DNA from: an uncultured Sterolibacteriaceae bacterium | GTDB taxonomy: Bacteria > Pseudomonadota > Gammaproteobacteria > Burkholderiales > Rhodocyclaceae | Direction of reading: 5' to 3' | DNA length: 64,000 nt | NCBI GenBank assembly: GCA_937888595.1 | Contig: CALARK010000020.1 | Location: forward strand, 124,001-188,000 | Shown here: one piece after another, positions 50,195-58,392 of the stretch | Layout of the letters: every line of letters begins with the position of its first letter | Numbering within the stretch: position 1 is the stretch's first letter | Made by a program: the position numbers and the translations under genes | The notes under the pieces: model-generated | Database searches by the model: none | Seen by the model: only the letters and a program-made list of their open reading frames with translations | What the model was told of the DNA's origin: nothing

Positions 50195-50716
50195 ATGATC
50201 TACCTAATAGACGCGAATGTTTTGATCACGGCTAATAATCTCTACTATCCTATTGATCGGGTACCTGAATACTGGGAATGGCTGTCCTACATGGGGAATC
50301 AGGGGCATGTGAAAATGCCATTTGAAATCTTCGAGGAGGTCAAGGATGGGCCTGACGACGCAGAAAAGGATTTGCTGTTCGCGTGGCTTCAGGAAGACGC
50401 CAACAAGAATGCACTGCTGCTTGAGGAAGCGGTCGCCCCAGACCTCGTGCAGAAGGTTATTGCGGAAGGGTATGCGCCTGACCTCACCGACGACGAGGTG
50501 GAGCAGATCGGGCGAGACCCATTCTTGATAGCGTACGCTCTGGTAGACAAAGATCGTTGCGTAGTGACCGTTGAGACATCGGCACCAAAGAAGCAGCGCC
50601 AGAATCGCAAGGTTCCTGATGTGTGCAAGGCGATGGGAGCCAATTATTGCAATCCATTCGAGTTCAATCGCGAACTCGGCTTCCGTACCCAATGGAAGGT
50701 GGGTATTCGGAAGTAG
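50195..50716 (+). CDS. DUF4411 PIN-like protein, putative toxin partner
   Basis: A 173-residue protein starting MIYLIDANVLITANNLYYP, the acidic start of PIN-like nuclease folds, with further acids in FEIFEEVKDGPDD and in DPFLIAYALVDKDRCVVTVE. This pattern fits the DUF4411 family, which is often encoded with XRE/ImmA-IrrE proteins and proposed to form toxin-antitoxin pairs. RNase activity is inferred, not shown. It is AT-richer than the flanks, like its partner. Confidence 0.8.
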   Translation: MIYLIDANVLITANNLYYPIDRVPEYWEWLSYMGNQGHVKMPFEIFEEVKDGPDDAEKDLLFAWLQEDANKNALLLEEAVAPDLVQKVIAEGYAPDLTDDEVEQIGRDPFLIAYALVDKDRCVVTVETSAPKKQRQNRKVPDVCKAMGANYCNPFEFNRELGFRTQWKVGIRK

Positions 50717-50905
50717 CAGGGGACCGATAACGGCTTTACCGTTCCCTATGACTGTTGGTTTAGCTTGGCTATTTGCCGTAAGGGCCGCTTTGGGGCAATG
50801 AGTTCTCTGGCTTGGACGGCAGCTTGGGGTCGATAACTGCCGTCCCGCCGGCGCCGACTTTTTCGCCACGCCGCGGGGCATAATCCGCCCGAAAGGGAGG
50901 TGGAT
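50717..50905. other. Non-coding stretch between the accessory module and the CoA-transferase
   Basis: This 189-base gap holds remnants without a recognised gene in its first 120 bases, then repeat copy 16 and the SD GGGAGG of the CoA-transferase gene. No attachment site or direct repeat pairing with the left flank was found by eye. Confidence 0.5.
50839..50862 (-). repeat. 24-bp dispersed repeat, copy 16 (right of accessory module)
   Basis: Perfect match (24/24), intergenic. It is inverted relative to copy 15, so the two bracket the ImmA/DUF4411 module. Confidence 0.92.
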
Positions 50906-52540
50906 ATGACTGGCAGGACAAGACACCCGGATCTGGCCGCACTGCACGCTCGGGTTGGTGGCAAGGTGGTCAGCGCCCGCGATGCGGTCGGGCTGATCCG
51001 CGACCGCGACATGATCGCCACCGGCGGCTTCGTCGGCATCGGTTTCGCAGAGAATCTCGCCATCGCACTGGAAGAACGCTATCTGGAGGAAGGCGCTCCG
51101 CGCAACGTCGGCCTCGTTTACGCGGCCGGACAGGGCGACGGCAAGGATCGTGGCCTCAACCACCTCGGCCACGACGGGCTGGTCGCCCGGGTCATCGGCG
51201 GCCACTGGGGCCTCGTCCCGCGCCTGCAGGAACTGGCCGTGAGCAACCGTATCGAGGCCTGGAACCTGCCGCAGGGCGTGATCACCCATCTCTTTCGCGA
51301 CATCGCCGCCGGCAAGCCGGGCACCCTCACCCATGTCGGTCTGGGGACTTTCGTCGATCCGCGCTTCGGTGGCGGCAAGCTGAACCAGAAGACCACCGAG
51401 GACATCGTCCGGCTGATGGAGATCGACGGTGCGGAATGGCTGTTCTACCAGGCCTTCCCCATCAATATCGGCTTCATCCGCGGCACCACGGCCGACCTGG
51501 ACGGCAACGTGACGATGGAGAAGGAGGCGCTGACGCTGGAGGCGCAGGCCATTGCCATGGCGGTGCACAACTCGGGCGGCATCGTCATCGCCCAGGTCGA
51601 GCGCGTCGCCGACCGCCACACGCTCAACCCGCGCCAGGTGAAGATCCCCGGCATCCTCGTCGATTGCGTGGTGGTGGCCGAACAGCCGGCCTATCACATG
51701 CAGACCTTCATCGAGCAGTACAGCCCGGCCTTCTCGGGCGAGATCCGCGTGCCGCTCTCGGCCATTCCGCCGATGGCGATGAGCGAACGCAAGATCATCG
51801 CCCGCCGTGCGGCGCTGGAACTGGCCCCCGGCGCCATCGTCAACCTCGGCATCGGCATGCCCGAGGGCGTCGCCGCTGTCGCCACCGAGGAAAATATCCT
51901 CGGCCTGATGACGCTCACGGCCGAGCCGGGCGTGGTCGGCGGCATACCCGCCGGTGGCCTCAACTTCGGCGCCGCGACCAATACGCAGGCGATCATCGAC
52001 CAGCCCAGCCAGTTCGACTTCTACGACGGCGGCGGCCTCGACCTCGCCTATCTGGGCCTCGCGCAGGCCGACCGCGAGGGCAACCTCAACGTCAGCAAGT
52101 TCGGCCCGCGTCTGGCCGGGGCCGGCGGCTTCATCAACATCTCGCAAAACGCACGGGAAGTCGTCTTCGTCGGCACCTTCACGGCCGGCGACCTCGAAGT
52201 CGCCATCGACAACGGCCACCTGCGCATCGTGCGCGAAGGCAAGTCGCGCAAGTTCGTGGGCGAGGTCGAGCACCGCACCTTCAGTGGTGCGGAGGCCTGG
52301 AAACGCGGGCAGCGCGTGCTCTACATCACCGAACGCTGCGTCTTCCGTCTGTGCGCGGAGGGGCTGGAACTGACGGAAATCGCCCCCGGCATCGATCTCG
52401 AACGCGACATCCTCGCCCACATGGACTTCCGCCCGGTCATGCACCGACCGCCGCAACTCATGGACCCACGCCTGTTCGCCAGCGGCCCGATGGGGCTGGC
52501 ACATCAGCCACCGGGGCCGCCGGGGCCGATGGGAAAATGA
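50906..52540 (+). CDS. Acyl-CoA:acetate/3-ketoacid CoA-transferase
   Basis: A 544-residue single-chain CoA-transferase with fused alpha and beta parts (YdiF/propionate CoA-transferase type). The N-terminal glycine-rich CoA region is MIATGGFVGIGFAENLAIAL. The catalytic Glu is in LTAEPGVVGGIPAGGLNFG, and DFYDGGGLDLAYLGLAQ follows. It moves CoA between short acyl groups. The ATG at 50906 has the SD AAAGGGAGG 5 bases upstream. The C-terminal tail is Pro/Gly/Met-rich (QPPGPPGPMGK) and longer than usual. A phasin gene follows, suggesting a link to polyhydroxyalkanoate or short-chain acid use. Confidence 0.9.
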   Translation: MTGRTRHPDLAALHARVGGKVVSARDAVGLIRDRDMIATGGFVGIGFAENLAIALEERYLEEGAPRNVGLVYAAGQGDGKDRGLNHLGHDGLVARVIGGHWGLVPRLQELAVSNRIEAWNLPQGVITHLFRDIAAGKPGTLTHVGLGTFVDPRFGGGKLNQKTTEDIVRLMEIDGAEWLFYQAFPINIGFIRGTTADLDGNVTMEKEALTLEAQAIAMAVHNSGGIVIAQVERVADRHTLNPRQVKIPGILVDCVVVAEQPAYHMQTFIEQYSPAFSGEIRVPLSAIPPMAMSERKIIARRAALELAPGAIVNLGIGMPEGVAAVATEENILGLMTLTAEPGVVGGIPAGGLNFGAATNTQAIIDQPSQFDFYDGGGLDLAYLGLAQADREGNLNVSKFGPRLAGAGGFINISQNAREVVFVGTFTAGDLEVAIDNGHLRIVREGKSRKFVGEVEHRTFSGAEAWKRGQRVLYITERCVFRLCAEGLELTEIAPGIDLERDILAHMDFRPVMHRPPQLMDPRLFASGPMGLAHQPPGPPGPMGK

Positions 52541-52582
52541 CATTCTTTTGATTACGGTCAGTTTGCTGTCAGTCGCCCGTGC

Positions 52583-52588
52583 TAGATT
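52583..52588 (+). promoter_or_regulatory. Candidate extended -10 (TGCTAGATT) for the phasin gene
   Basis: TAGATT preceded by TGC lies 35 bases before the ATG. A strong SD (GAGGGAGG, 52611-52618) follows. Confidence 0.4.
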
Positions 52589-52623
52589 GAAAGTATCAGG
52601 ATTGTCAACAGAGGGAGGCAAAC

Positions 52624-53124
52624 ATGGCTGGTAAACCGGAGAATTTCAGCGAACTCAACCGCAAGAACATGGAAGCGGCAATGCGTCTTGCGCAAATGTC
52701 GATCGAGAATTCGCAGCGCGTTGTCGCGTTGCAGAATGAATTGGCTCGCGAGCTGTTTCAGGACGGGGTTGAGAACGCTCGTGCCCAGGCCGGCGCCAAG
52801 GACCCGCAGGAAGTGATGCGCCTGCGTGCCGAATATGCGCAGGAGACGGCGCGCAAGATGATGGAAGTCGCCCAGAAGGTCGCCGAGATCGGCAATTCGG
52901 CACGGATGGATTTCTCGCACATGCTGACCGAGCAACTCGCGGCCGGCAGCAACGAGATGGTCGAGGCTTTCCAGGGTTTCTTCAAGACGCTGCCGGGCCA
53001 GAATCCCAACATGATGGAAGTCATGCAGCAGGCGATGGCCACCGCCAACAGCGCGTTCGAGCAGATCAGCCAGGCGACGACCGCCGCCTTCAGCGGCATG
53101 GCACCCGCCAAGAAGAAAAAATAA
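52624..53124 (+). CDS. Phasin family protein
   Basis: A 166-residue, mostly helical protein that likely coats polyhydroxyalkanoate granules. The sequence FSELNRKNMEAAMRLAQMSIENSQRVVALQNELARELF matches the phasin domain in content, and the C-terminus ends Ala/Lys-rich (MAPAKKKK). Regular heptad-like helices and no membrane or signal segment are seen. Adjacent to a CoA-transferase, it fits carbon-storage metabolism, although no phaC is in the window. It converges on moaE. Confidence 0.88.
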   Translation: MAGKPENFSELNRKNMEAAMRLAQMSIENSQRVVALQNELARELFQDGVENARAQAGAKDPQEVMRLRAEYAQETARKMMEVAQKVAEIGNSARMDFSHMLTEQLAAGSNEMVEAFQGFFKTLPGQNPNMMEVMQQAMATANSAFEQISQATTAAFSGMAPAKKKK

Positions 53125-53125
53125 G

Positions 53126-53581
53126 CTAGCCCGCCATGCCGTCCGACCAGCGTCGGGCGGCATGATCGTCGGATTCGCGCGCATCCACCCAGCGCGTGCC
53201 TTCCGGCGTTTCCTCCTTCTTCCAGAACGGCGCCCGAGTCTTCAGGTAGTCCATGATGAATTCGCAGGCGGCAAAGGCGTCGCCGCGATGCCCTGAGGAT
53301 ACCCCGACGAAGACGATCCGCTCGCCCGGCAGCAGCCGGCCAATGCGATGGATGACCCGCACGCGGCGCAGCATCCAGCGCTGCCCGGCCTGCGCGACGA
53401 TATCGGTGAGCGCGGCTTCCGTCATGCCGGGATAGTGTTCCAGGGTCATCGCTGCCACATGGCCGTCGTGCCGGACAAGGCCGACGAAGCTCGCCACCGC
53501 GCCCGCGCCGTCATCCCCCGCCGACAGGGCCGCGATCTCGGCGCCGGTATCGAAATCTTCCGGCTGAACGCTCACCTCCAC
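53126..53581 (-). CDS. moaE: Molybdopterin synthase large subunit
   Basis: About 151 residues. With MoaD it adds two sulfurs to precursor Z to make molybdopterin. The family start VSVQPEDFDTGAEIAAL, the loop GAVASFVGLVRHDGHVAAMTLEHYPGM and the active lysines in MDYLKTRAPFWKKEE are present. The start is probably GTG at 53581 or 53575; an upstream in-frame ATG would run into moaD. It follows moaD directly in the moeA-moaD-moaE run. Confidence 0.93.
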   Translation of the reverse strand: MEVSVQPEDFDTGAEIAALSAGDDGAGAVASFVGLVRHDGHVAAMTLEHYPGMTEAALTDIVAQAGQRWMLRRVRVIHRIGRLLPGERIVFVGVSSGHRGDAFAACEFIMDYLKTRAPFWKKEETPEGTRWVDARESDDHAARRWSDGMAG

Positions 53582-53582
53582 C

Positions 53583-53828
53583 TCAGCCTCCCGTAACCGG
53601 AGGAAAGAACGCCACCTCGTCGCCATCGGCGACCGGGGCATCCATGCCGGCCATCCGCTGATTGACGGCGGCACGAAGGTTTTTGGTACTCAGCAGTTCG
53701 GGATGCGACCGGCCCAGAAGCTCGCGGAGCGCGCCGACCGTCCCGATGCCCGCAGGCAGCTCGATGTTTTCGGCACCGCTGCCGATGGCCTCGCGCAGGC
53801 CGGCGAAATAGAGGATTTTCAGCGTCAT
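53583..53828 (-). CDS. moaD: Molybdopterin synthase sulfur carrier subunit
   Basis: An 81-residue ubiquitin-like protein ending in the essential Gly-Gly (FFPPVTGG), which is thiocarboxylated to deliver sulfur to MoaE. MTLKILYFAGLREAIG is the typical start. It lies 2 bases after moeA and directly before moaE. Confidence 0.94.
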   Translation of the reverse strand: MTLKILYFAGLREAIGSGAENIELPAGIGTVGALRELLGRSHPELLSTKNLRAAVNQRMAGMDAPVADGDEVAFFPPVTGG

Positions 53829-53830
53829 GG

Positions 53831-55087
53831 TCAGAACAGGTCCGAAAACGCGATGAACCCGACCGTGTCGCCGGCGAAAAACGACTGCCCGGGCGGATTG
53901 TCGATCAGGCCGTCGGCCCAGGCACAGGAGGTCAGCACCCCCGACCCCTGATGCGGATACAGCTCCGCCTTGCCGTCGGCCGTGATGCGGGCACGCAGGA
54001 ATTCGCGCCGCTTGTCGGGCTTCATCCAGTTCGAGGCGGACATCAGCCGGCGCACCGGGGGCCGCCACTCAGACGCCCCCATGCGCTTGAGGATGAAGGG
54101 GCGCACGAAAATCAGGAAGGTGACGAAGCTCGACACCGGATTTCCGGGCAGGCCGATGAAGTCGGCCTGTTTGGAGGTTTCTGCCGTACCGCCAGCGCCG
54201 ACTTCCGTTCCCGTCCCGCCACACCTTACCTTTCCAAAGGCCAGAGGCTTGCCCGGCTTGATGGCGATCTTCCAGAGGTTCAGTTCGCCCGCCTGCTCGA
54301 TGGCCGCCTTGACGTGATCCTCCTCGCCGACCGACACGCCGCCGGTCGACAGGATCAGGTCGTTGCCTTCCGCAGCCTTCTGCAACGCAGCGCGCATCGC
54401 TTCCAGCGTATCCGGCACACGGCCGAGATCGGTGACCGCGCAGCCGAGCCCCTCTAGCAGCGCATGCAGGAAATAGCGGTTCGAGTTGTAGATGCCGCCC
54501 GGGGGCAACGGCTGGCCCGGCTCGGCCAGCTCGTCGCCGGTCGATAGCAGGGCAACGCGCAGGCGGCGAAACACCGGCAGGGTCGCCAGCCCCACCGAAG
54601 CGGCCAGCCCCAGTTCGGCCGGGCCGAGGCGCGTGCCGGCGGCGAGGACTTCCGCCCCGGCGGCGATGTCCTCGCCCGCACGGCGGATGTTCTGGCCGGG
54701 CCGGGGGACCTGCTTCACGATGACCGTCCCGTCCGCACCGGCTTCGCCGACTTCACAGAACTCCTGCATCACCACCGCATCGGCGCCCGCCGGCACCGGC
54801 GCGCCGGTGAAGATGCGCGCGGCCGTGCCCGGCTGCAGGGGAACGCCGACCGTGCCGGCGGGAATGCGCTGCGCAACCGGCAATACCGTGCCCTCCCGCG
54901 TCACGTCGGCGCAGCGCACGGCATAGCCGTCCATCGCGCTGTTGTCGAGCGGCGGCACATCGATCGACGAGGTTTGCACGGCGGCGAGGATGCGGCCGCG
55001 CGCGGCGGCCAGCGGCACGGCCTTCGTCTCCGTCACCGGGACGGCGGCCGCGATCAGATGGTCGAGGGCTTCTTCGTAGCTCAGCAT
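53831..55087 (-). CDS. moeA: Molybdopterin molybdenumtransferase
   Basis: A 418-residue enzyme that inserts molybdate into adenylated molybdopterin. Motifs seen are PPLDNSAMDGYAVRCAD, PVPAGADAVVMQE, STGDELAEPGQPL, LSTGGVSVGEEDHV and GLPGNPVSSFVTFLIFVRPF. Between KPLAFGK and the last motif lie about 20 residues not usual for MoeA, including EVGAGGTAE (residues 294-302) encoded by a repeat copy. Length is otherwise normal. It overlaps mobB by 7 bases. Confidence 0.95.
   Translation of the reverse strand: MLSYEEALDHLIAAAVPVTETKAVPLAAARGRILAAVQTSSIDVPPLDNSAMDGYAVRCADVTREGTVLPVAQRIPAGTVGVPLQPGTAARIFTGAPVPAGADAVVMQEFCEVGEAGADGTVIVKQVPRPGQNIRRAGEDIAAGAEVLAAGTRLGPAELGLAASVGLATLPVFRRLRVALLSTGDELAEPGQPLPPGGIYNSNRYFLHALLEGLGCAVTDLGRVPDTLEAMRAALQKAAEGNDLILSTGGVSVGEEDHVKAAIEQAGELNLWKIAIKPGKPLAFGKVRCGGTGTEVGAGGTAETSKQADFIGLPGNPVSSFVTFLIFVRPFILKRMGASEWRPPVRRLMSASNWMKPDKRREFLRARITADGKAELYPHQGSGVLTSCAWADGLIDNPPGQSFFAGDTVGFIAFSDLF
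54183..54206 (-). repeat. 24-bp dispersed repeat, copy 17 (inside moeA)
   Basis: Matches 20 of 24 positions. It is sense, read as EVGAGGTA, within a short extra segment before the conserved GLPGNPVS motif. Confidence 0.8.
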
Positions 55088-55578
55088 GGACGATCCAGAT
55101 AGTCGAGGATGAATTGGGCGATGGTGTCGGGGTCATTGAGATCCAGCACCGGATGCGGACAGTCGATGGCGGCGTCTGTCGCCACCGCGACGACGCATCT
55201 GTTCTCCGGCCAGATCGGCGGCCGGCCGTGGGCCGGGCGATGGATCTCCAGCTTGGAGATCGGCGTCTGCTTGAAGCCCTCGACCAGCACGAGGTCGCAG
55301 GGCGAGAGTACCGCGAGCTGCTCCTCCAGCGTCGGTTCGGGTGCGCCGCGCAGCTCGTGCATCAGCACCCAGCGTTGATCGCAGGTCAGCAGGACTTCGC
55401 TCGCCCCGGCCTGCCGGTGGCGCCAGGAATCCTTGCCCGGCTTATCGACATCGAAGTCGTGGTGGGTATGCTTGATCAGCGAAACCTTCAGCCCGCGGGC
55501 CGCGAAGCGCGGAATCAGCTGCTCGATCAGCGTCGTCTTGCCGGCACCGGAATAGCCGGCAAAGCCAAAAACTTTCAT
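55081..55578 (-). CDS. mobB: Molybdopterin-guanine dinucleotide biosynthesis adaptor
   Basis: A 165-residue GTP-binding protein that supports MobA in forming the guanine dinucleotide cofactor. The P-loop GYSGAGKTTLIEQLIPRFAARG and SLIKHTHHDFDVDKPGKDSWRHRQAGA are diagnostic. It is upstream of moeA in the operon. No mobA lies in the window. Confidence 0.93.
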   Translation of the reverse strand: MKVFGFAGYSGAGKTTLIEQLIPRFAARGLKVSLIKHTHHDFDVDKPGKDSWRHRQAGASEVLLTCDQRWVLMHELRGAPEPTLEEQLAVLSPCDLVLVEGFKQTPISKLEIHRPAHGRPPIWPENRCVVAVATDAAIDCPHPVLDLNDPDTIAQFILDYLDRPC

Positions 55579-55588
55579 GCAAGCACCT

Positions 55589-56692
55589 TCATGCCTCGAT
55601 CACCCGCGCGAAACCGCCGCCTGGCGTCCGGAAATTGGTCGTCTGCCCCTGGTAAAGCCGTGCCGCGACCAGCTGGACCTCGCCACGATAGGCGTAGTTG
55701 CGGATATCGGCCTTAAGTTCAGTCAATGGGTCGCTCATTTCCCCGGCGTGCTCGACACTCACGGTCGATGGTGGCGCGAAGGCTTGCGCCACATAGTCGC
55801 CGGCGATGATCTCGTCGAACACGCGCCTCGTCAGTTTGTCGCCGCGGTACGAGCCTTTCGAGCCGTAGCCCGCCGCCGGCTTGAAGAACAGCGCGCGACG
55901 GCGTTGCCAGAATTCGTCGGCGCGTTCCGCCGTCACGATCTCGGTGAGCGGAATGCCCGCCCGGAGAATGCGGCGCGCTTCCGCATCCACACCCCACGAG
56001 GCGAGCAAGGCATCGTCCGTCAATGCCACCAGATTGCGCTTGTCCGCATAGCGCGCGTGATGGACCGGGTTCGGCGTGACGGCCGCCCCGCCCTGCAGCC
56101 AGGCTTCCCGCACCGCGAGGCTGCCCGGCTCGGCCAGCGCGAAATCGGTCAGCCGGTTGTACACCAGATCCAGCCGCGTCTCCTCGTGCCAGAGGCCGCC
56201 GTGGCACATCATCAGCTCGCTCGGATCGCAGATCACTGCCTCGATGCCGTGCGCGGCGAACAGCTGCCGGAAGCCGAGGAACTCGGGATAGAGGTACTGC
56301 GATTCAGGCTGCGCATCGACGATGGCGAGCGCCTTGAGCGGCCGCTCGCCGCATTCGGCGCGGAACATCGCCACATAAGCAGCGAGGACGTCTTCGCGCC
56401 CCGCCTGCAGCGCGGCCAGCAGCCCGCCGCCGGCGTTGGTGTTGATCTCGATGAGCTGCGGGCCGGCGGGCGTCAGGTGAAAGTCGTAGCCCATGAAAAC
56501 ACCGGCTTGCGCCGTCCTGCCGGCACCGACTTTTGTGAATCCTGCCCACGCCGGCAACGCGACGACGAGCTCGATCGCGGCGATGATCTCGCGCATCTTC
56601 GTCAGGTCGGCGGCGGAAATGCGCACGCGTTCCGCGGAAAACAGGTGCGGCCGCTCGGCGAGGAGCTCGGCAGGCAGGTCGTCTAGCGTCAT
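55589..56692 (-). CDS. Conserved protein, ATP-grasp-like, upstream of moco genes
   Basis: A 367-residue protein of unknown role. The part FHLTPAGPQLIEINTNAGGG and RALFFKPAAGYGSKGSYRGDKL resemble ATP-grasp ligases of the glutathione-synthase or circularly permuted kind. It starts MTLDDLPAELLAERPHLFSA. Residues 53-61 (KVGAGRTAQ) just before VFMGYDFHLTP are encoded by a repeat copy. The gene lies 10 bases before mobB, so it is probably in the molybdenum cofactor operon, but no known step requires it. A peptide or thiol ligase is only a guess. Confidence 0.65.
   Translation of the reverse strand: MTLDDLPAELLAERPHLFSAERVRISAADLTKMREIIAAIELVVALPAWAGFTKVGAGRTAQAGVFMGYDFHLTPAGPQLIEINTNAGGGLLAALQAGREDVLAAYVAMFRAECGERPLKALAIVDAQPESQYLYPEFLGFRQLFAAHGIEAVICDPSELMMCHGGLWHEETRLDLVYNRLTDFALAEPGSLAVREAWLQGGAAVTPNPVHHARYADKRNLVALTDDALLASWGVDAEARRILRAGIPLTEIVTAERADEFWQRRRALFFKPAAGYGSKGSYRGDKLTRRVFDEIIAGDYVAQAFAPPSTVSVEHAGEMSDPLTELKADIRNYAYRGEVQLVAARLYQGQTTNFRTPGGGFARVIEA
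56511..56534 (-). repeat. 24-bp dispersed repeat, copy 18 (inside the ATP-grasp-like gene)
   Basis: Matches 23 of 24 positions. It is sense, read as KVGAGRTA. Confidence 0.9.
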
Positions 56693-56726
56693 CGCGACAG
56701 TTTATCCCGAGCGACGCGGGCGTAAC

Positions 56727-57209
56727 ATGCTGCGCATGAGCCTCGAAACCTGGGAACTGCTTTCCTACGTCGTCACCGTCGTCGGCCTGCCCTTCGCCAT
56801 CGCCGTCTTCCTCTGGCAGGAGCGCAAGGAGCGCGAGAACGAGGACGAGGCCACCTGGCAGCAGTTGTCCGACGCCTACATCGATTTCCTCGAAATCGTG
56901 CTGGCCAACCCGGACCTCAAGCTGCGCAGCAAGACCGCCGCCCCCGACCTCACCGACGAGCAGCGCGAACGCATGTGGGTCATCCACGACATGCTGATCA
57001 CCCTGTTCGAGCGCGCCTACCTGCTCGCCTACGAGGAAGCGATGGACGAGAAGCAGCGCCGCCGCTGGCACTCGTGGGAAGACTACATGCGCGAATGGTG
57101 CCGCCGCCCCGACTTCCGCGAGCGCCTGCCCGAACTGCTGCGCGGCGAAGACCCGGACTTCTCGGCCTACATCCTGCGGCTGGCGGAAGAGGAAGCCAGC
57201 AGCACCTGA
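56727..57209 (+). CDS. Small membrane-anchored protein of unknown function
   Basis: About 160 residues (or 157 from the ATG at 56736). One N-terminal transmembrane helix (LLSYVVTVVGLPFAIAVFLW) is followed by a charged helical cytoplasmic part with many Glu and Arg residues (QERKERENEDEATWQQL, RRRWHSWEDYMREWCRR). I do not recognise a family. It is divergent from the ATP-grasp-like gene and has no clear SD. GC content and codon use match the core genome. Confidence 0.7.
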   Translation: MLRMSLETWELLSYVVTVVGLPFAIAVFLWQERKERENEDEATWQQLSDAYIDFLEIVLANPDLKLRSKTAAPDLTDEQRERMWVIHDMLITLFERAYLLAYEEAMDEKQRRRWHSWEDYMREWCRRPDFRERLPELLRGEDPDFSAYILRLAEEEASST

Positions 57210-57262
57210 TGCATTGCCGTCCTCCCGGCACAGGCTTTCACAACTCGCCGGGACCGCATTAC

Positions 57263-58261
57263 CTAGAACAGACGTGACAGTTGATTGGCAAGTGAACGTT
57301 CGTTGGTGAAAGCCAAGTCGTACATCGCTGTAAATGCCTTGGCATTTTCGTCACTTAGCCCGGCGACGCACATCACGAAGTGATTGCTGGTAATGCCGAG
57401 TCGCTTCTTCATAGTCAGGTAGTGATCGATGTTCTGGCGAAACTCGCCACTCTTACACTCGATGCAAATCGGTATCTGGCCATCGATCAACACGAAAACA
57501 TCGAGCTCATGTGTATCGCCATTCTGCAATTCGATATGTAAACCACGCCCGCAGGAAAAACGTCGCCCTCGTTCCTTGGCATAACGCAAGCTGGTCATCA
57601 GCGCGTGCCACTCAAGCCACTCCCCATTGAAGAAGTGGCGAATCGCAGGCGCGGTCTGCAACACCAGACGTATATTCTTCTCGGGCTTGTTGTGAAAACA
57701 CTTCGCCACGAAGGAAAAGTCATAAAGATTCTGACAGAAGCCGGAAATTACCGAGGCTTCTTCCGGAGTTTTCTTGTCAAGATGAATGAGCGTACTTGCA
57801 TGCTCTTTCTGCTGCGACCAACGAATACGCTCAAGTACCTCCCTAAGGATGTCGAGATTGGCCCCAATAGCCTCGGCGACTTCATCGAAGAAACCGCTGG
57901 TATCGACACTGCGCATGTTCGCCTGAACCTTGATCTGGCGCTTGTGAAACCAATCATAGATCGGCCCATGCTGGACCTCGGATGCGAGTTGGTCTGTATT
58001 GCCCAAGTCGATATCCGCCAGCGGCGATGGCTCGGCCACCGCCGGCACCGCGGTAGTCTCCGTGGCTGCCCCGTTGGACGCCCGCAGGCTGACCAATTCC
58101 TTCTGTACAACGAAATATCTGTCGAGCAGTTTCTCGATATAGAACAGCGTGGGGTAAACAGTGGTCGCATTGCCACAGCGCGGGCAGGAAATTTTTTTCC
58201 CTGCCAGGTTTTCCGGCTGCTCCTGCAAAAGCGCACATTTGTTGCAGCGAATGATGGCCAT
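57263..58261 (-). CDS. Zinc-ribbon protein with C-terminal PD-(D/E)XK nuclease-like domain
   Basis: A 332-residue protein. Two CxxC pairs (C6/C9 and C26/C29) form an N-terminal zinc ribbon, then a helical middle. The C-terminus has HELDVFVLIDGQIPICIECK (D254 and E268-x-K270), the catalytic arrangement of PD-(D/E)XK nucleases, as in DUF1887-type proteins. The DNA is AT-richer than nearby genes. No partner gene is visible; a defence or RNA/DNA-cleaving role is a guess. The neighbours are a small membrane protein and an SMR exporter. Confidence 0.65.
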   Translation of the reverse strand: MAIIRCNKCALLQEQPENLAGKKISCPRCGNATTVYPTLFYIEKLLDRYFVVQKELVSLRASNGAATETTAVPAVAEPSPLADIDLGNTDQLASEVQHGPIYDWFHKRQIKVQANMRSVDTSGFFDEVAEAIGANLDILREVLERIRWSQQKEHASTLIHLDKKTPEEASVISGFCQNLYDFSFVAKCFHNKPEKNIRLVLQTAPAIRHFFNGEWLEWHALMTSLRYAKERGRRFSCGRGLHIELQNGDTHELDVFVLIDGQIPICIECKSGEFRQNIDHYLTMKKRLGITSNHFVMCVAGLSDENAKAFTAMYDLAFTNERSLANQLSRLF

Positions 58262-58392
58262 GGCTTCCGGGGCTCCAATAAATTGTTATGCCATTGCTAT
58301 TTGGCAATATCGATGGGGAGGATAGCGTCGGATGATGCCAACGACAAGAGAACTACATGGTGTCCTTGGCGAAGACGACATAACCTGCGCGT
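58262..58392. other. Gap between the nuclease-like gene and the SMR exporter
   Basis: 131 AT-richer bases with no recognised gene. GGAG and GGAAG on the minus strand lie before the nuclease-like start. No clear promoter is seen. Confidence 0.4.

Noticed and set aside
48800..50905. Prophage or integrative element around the ImmA/DUF4411 genes
   Set aside because: No integrase, structural phage gene, tRNA target or direct-repeat attachment sites are visible.
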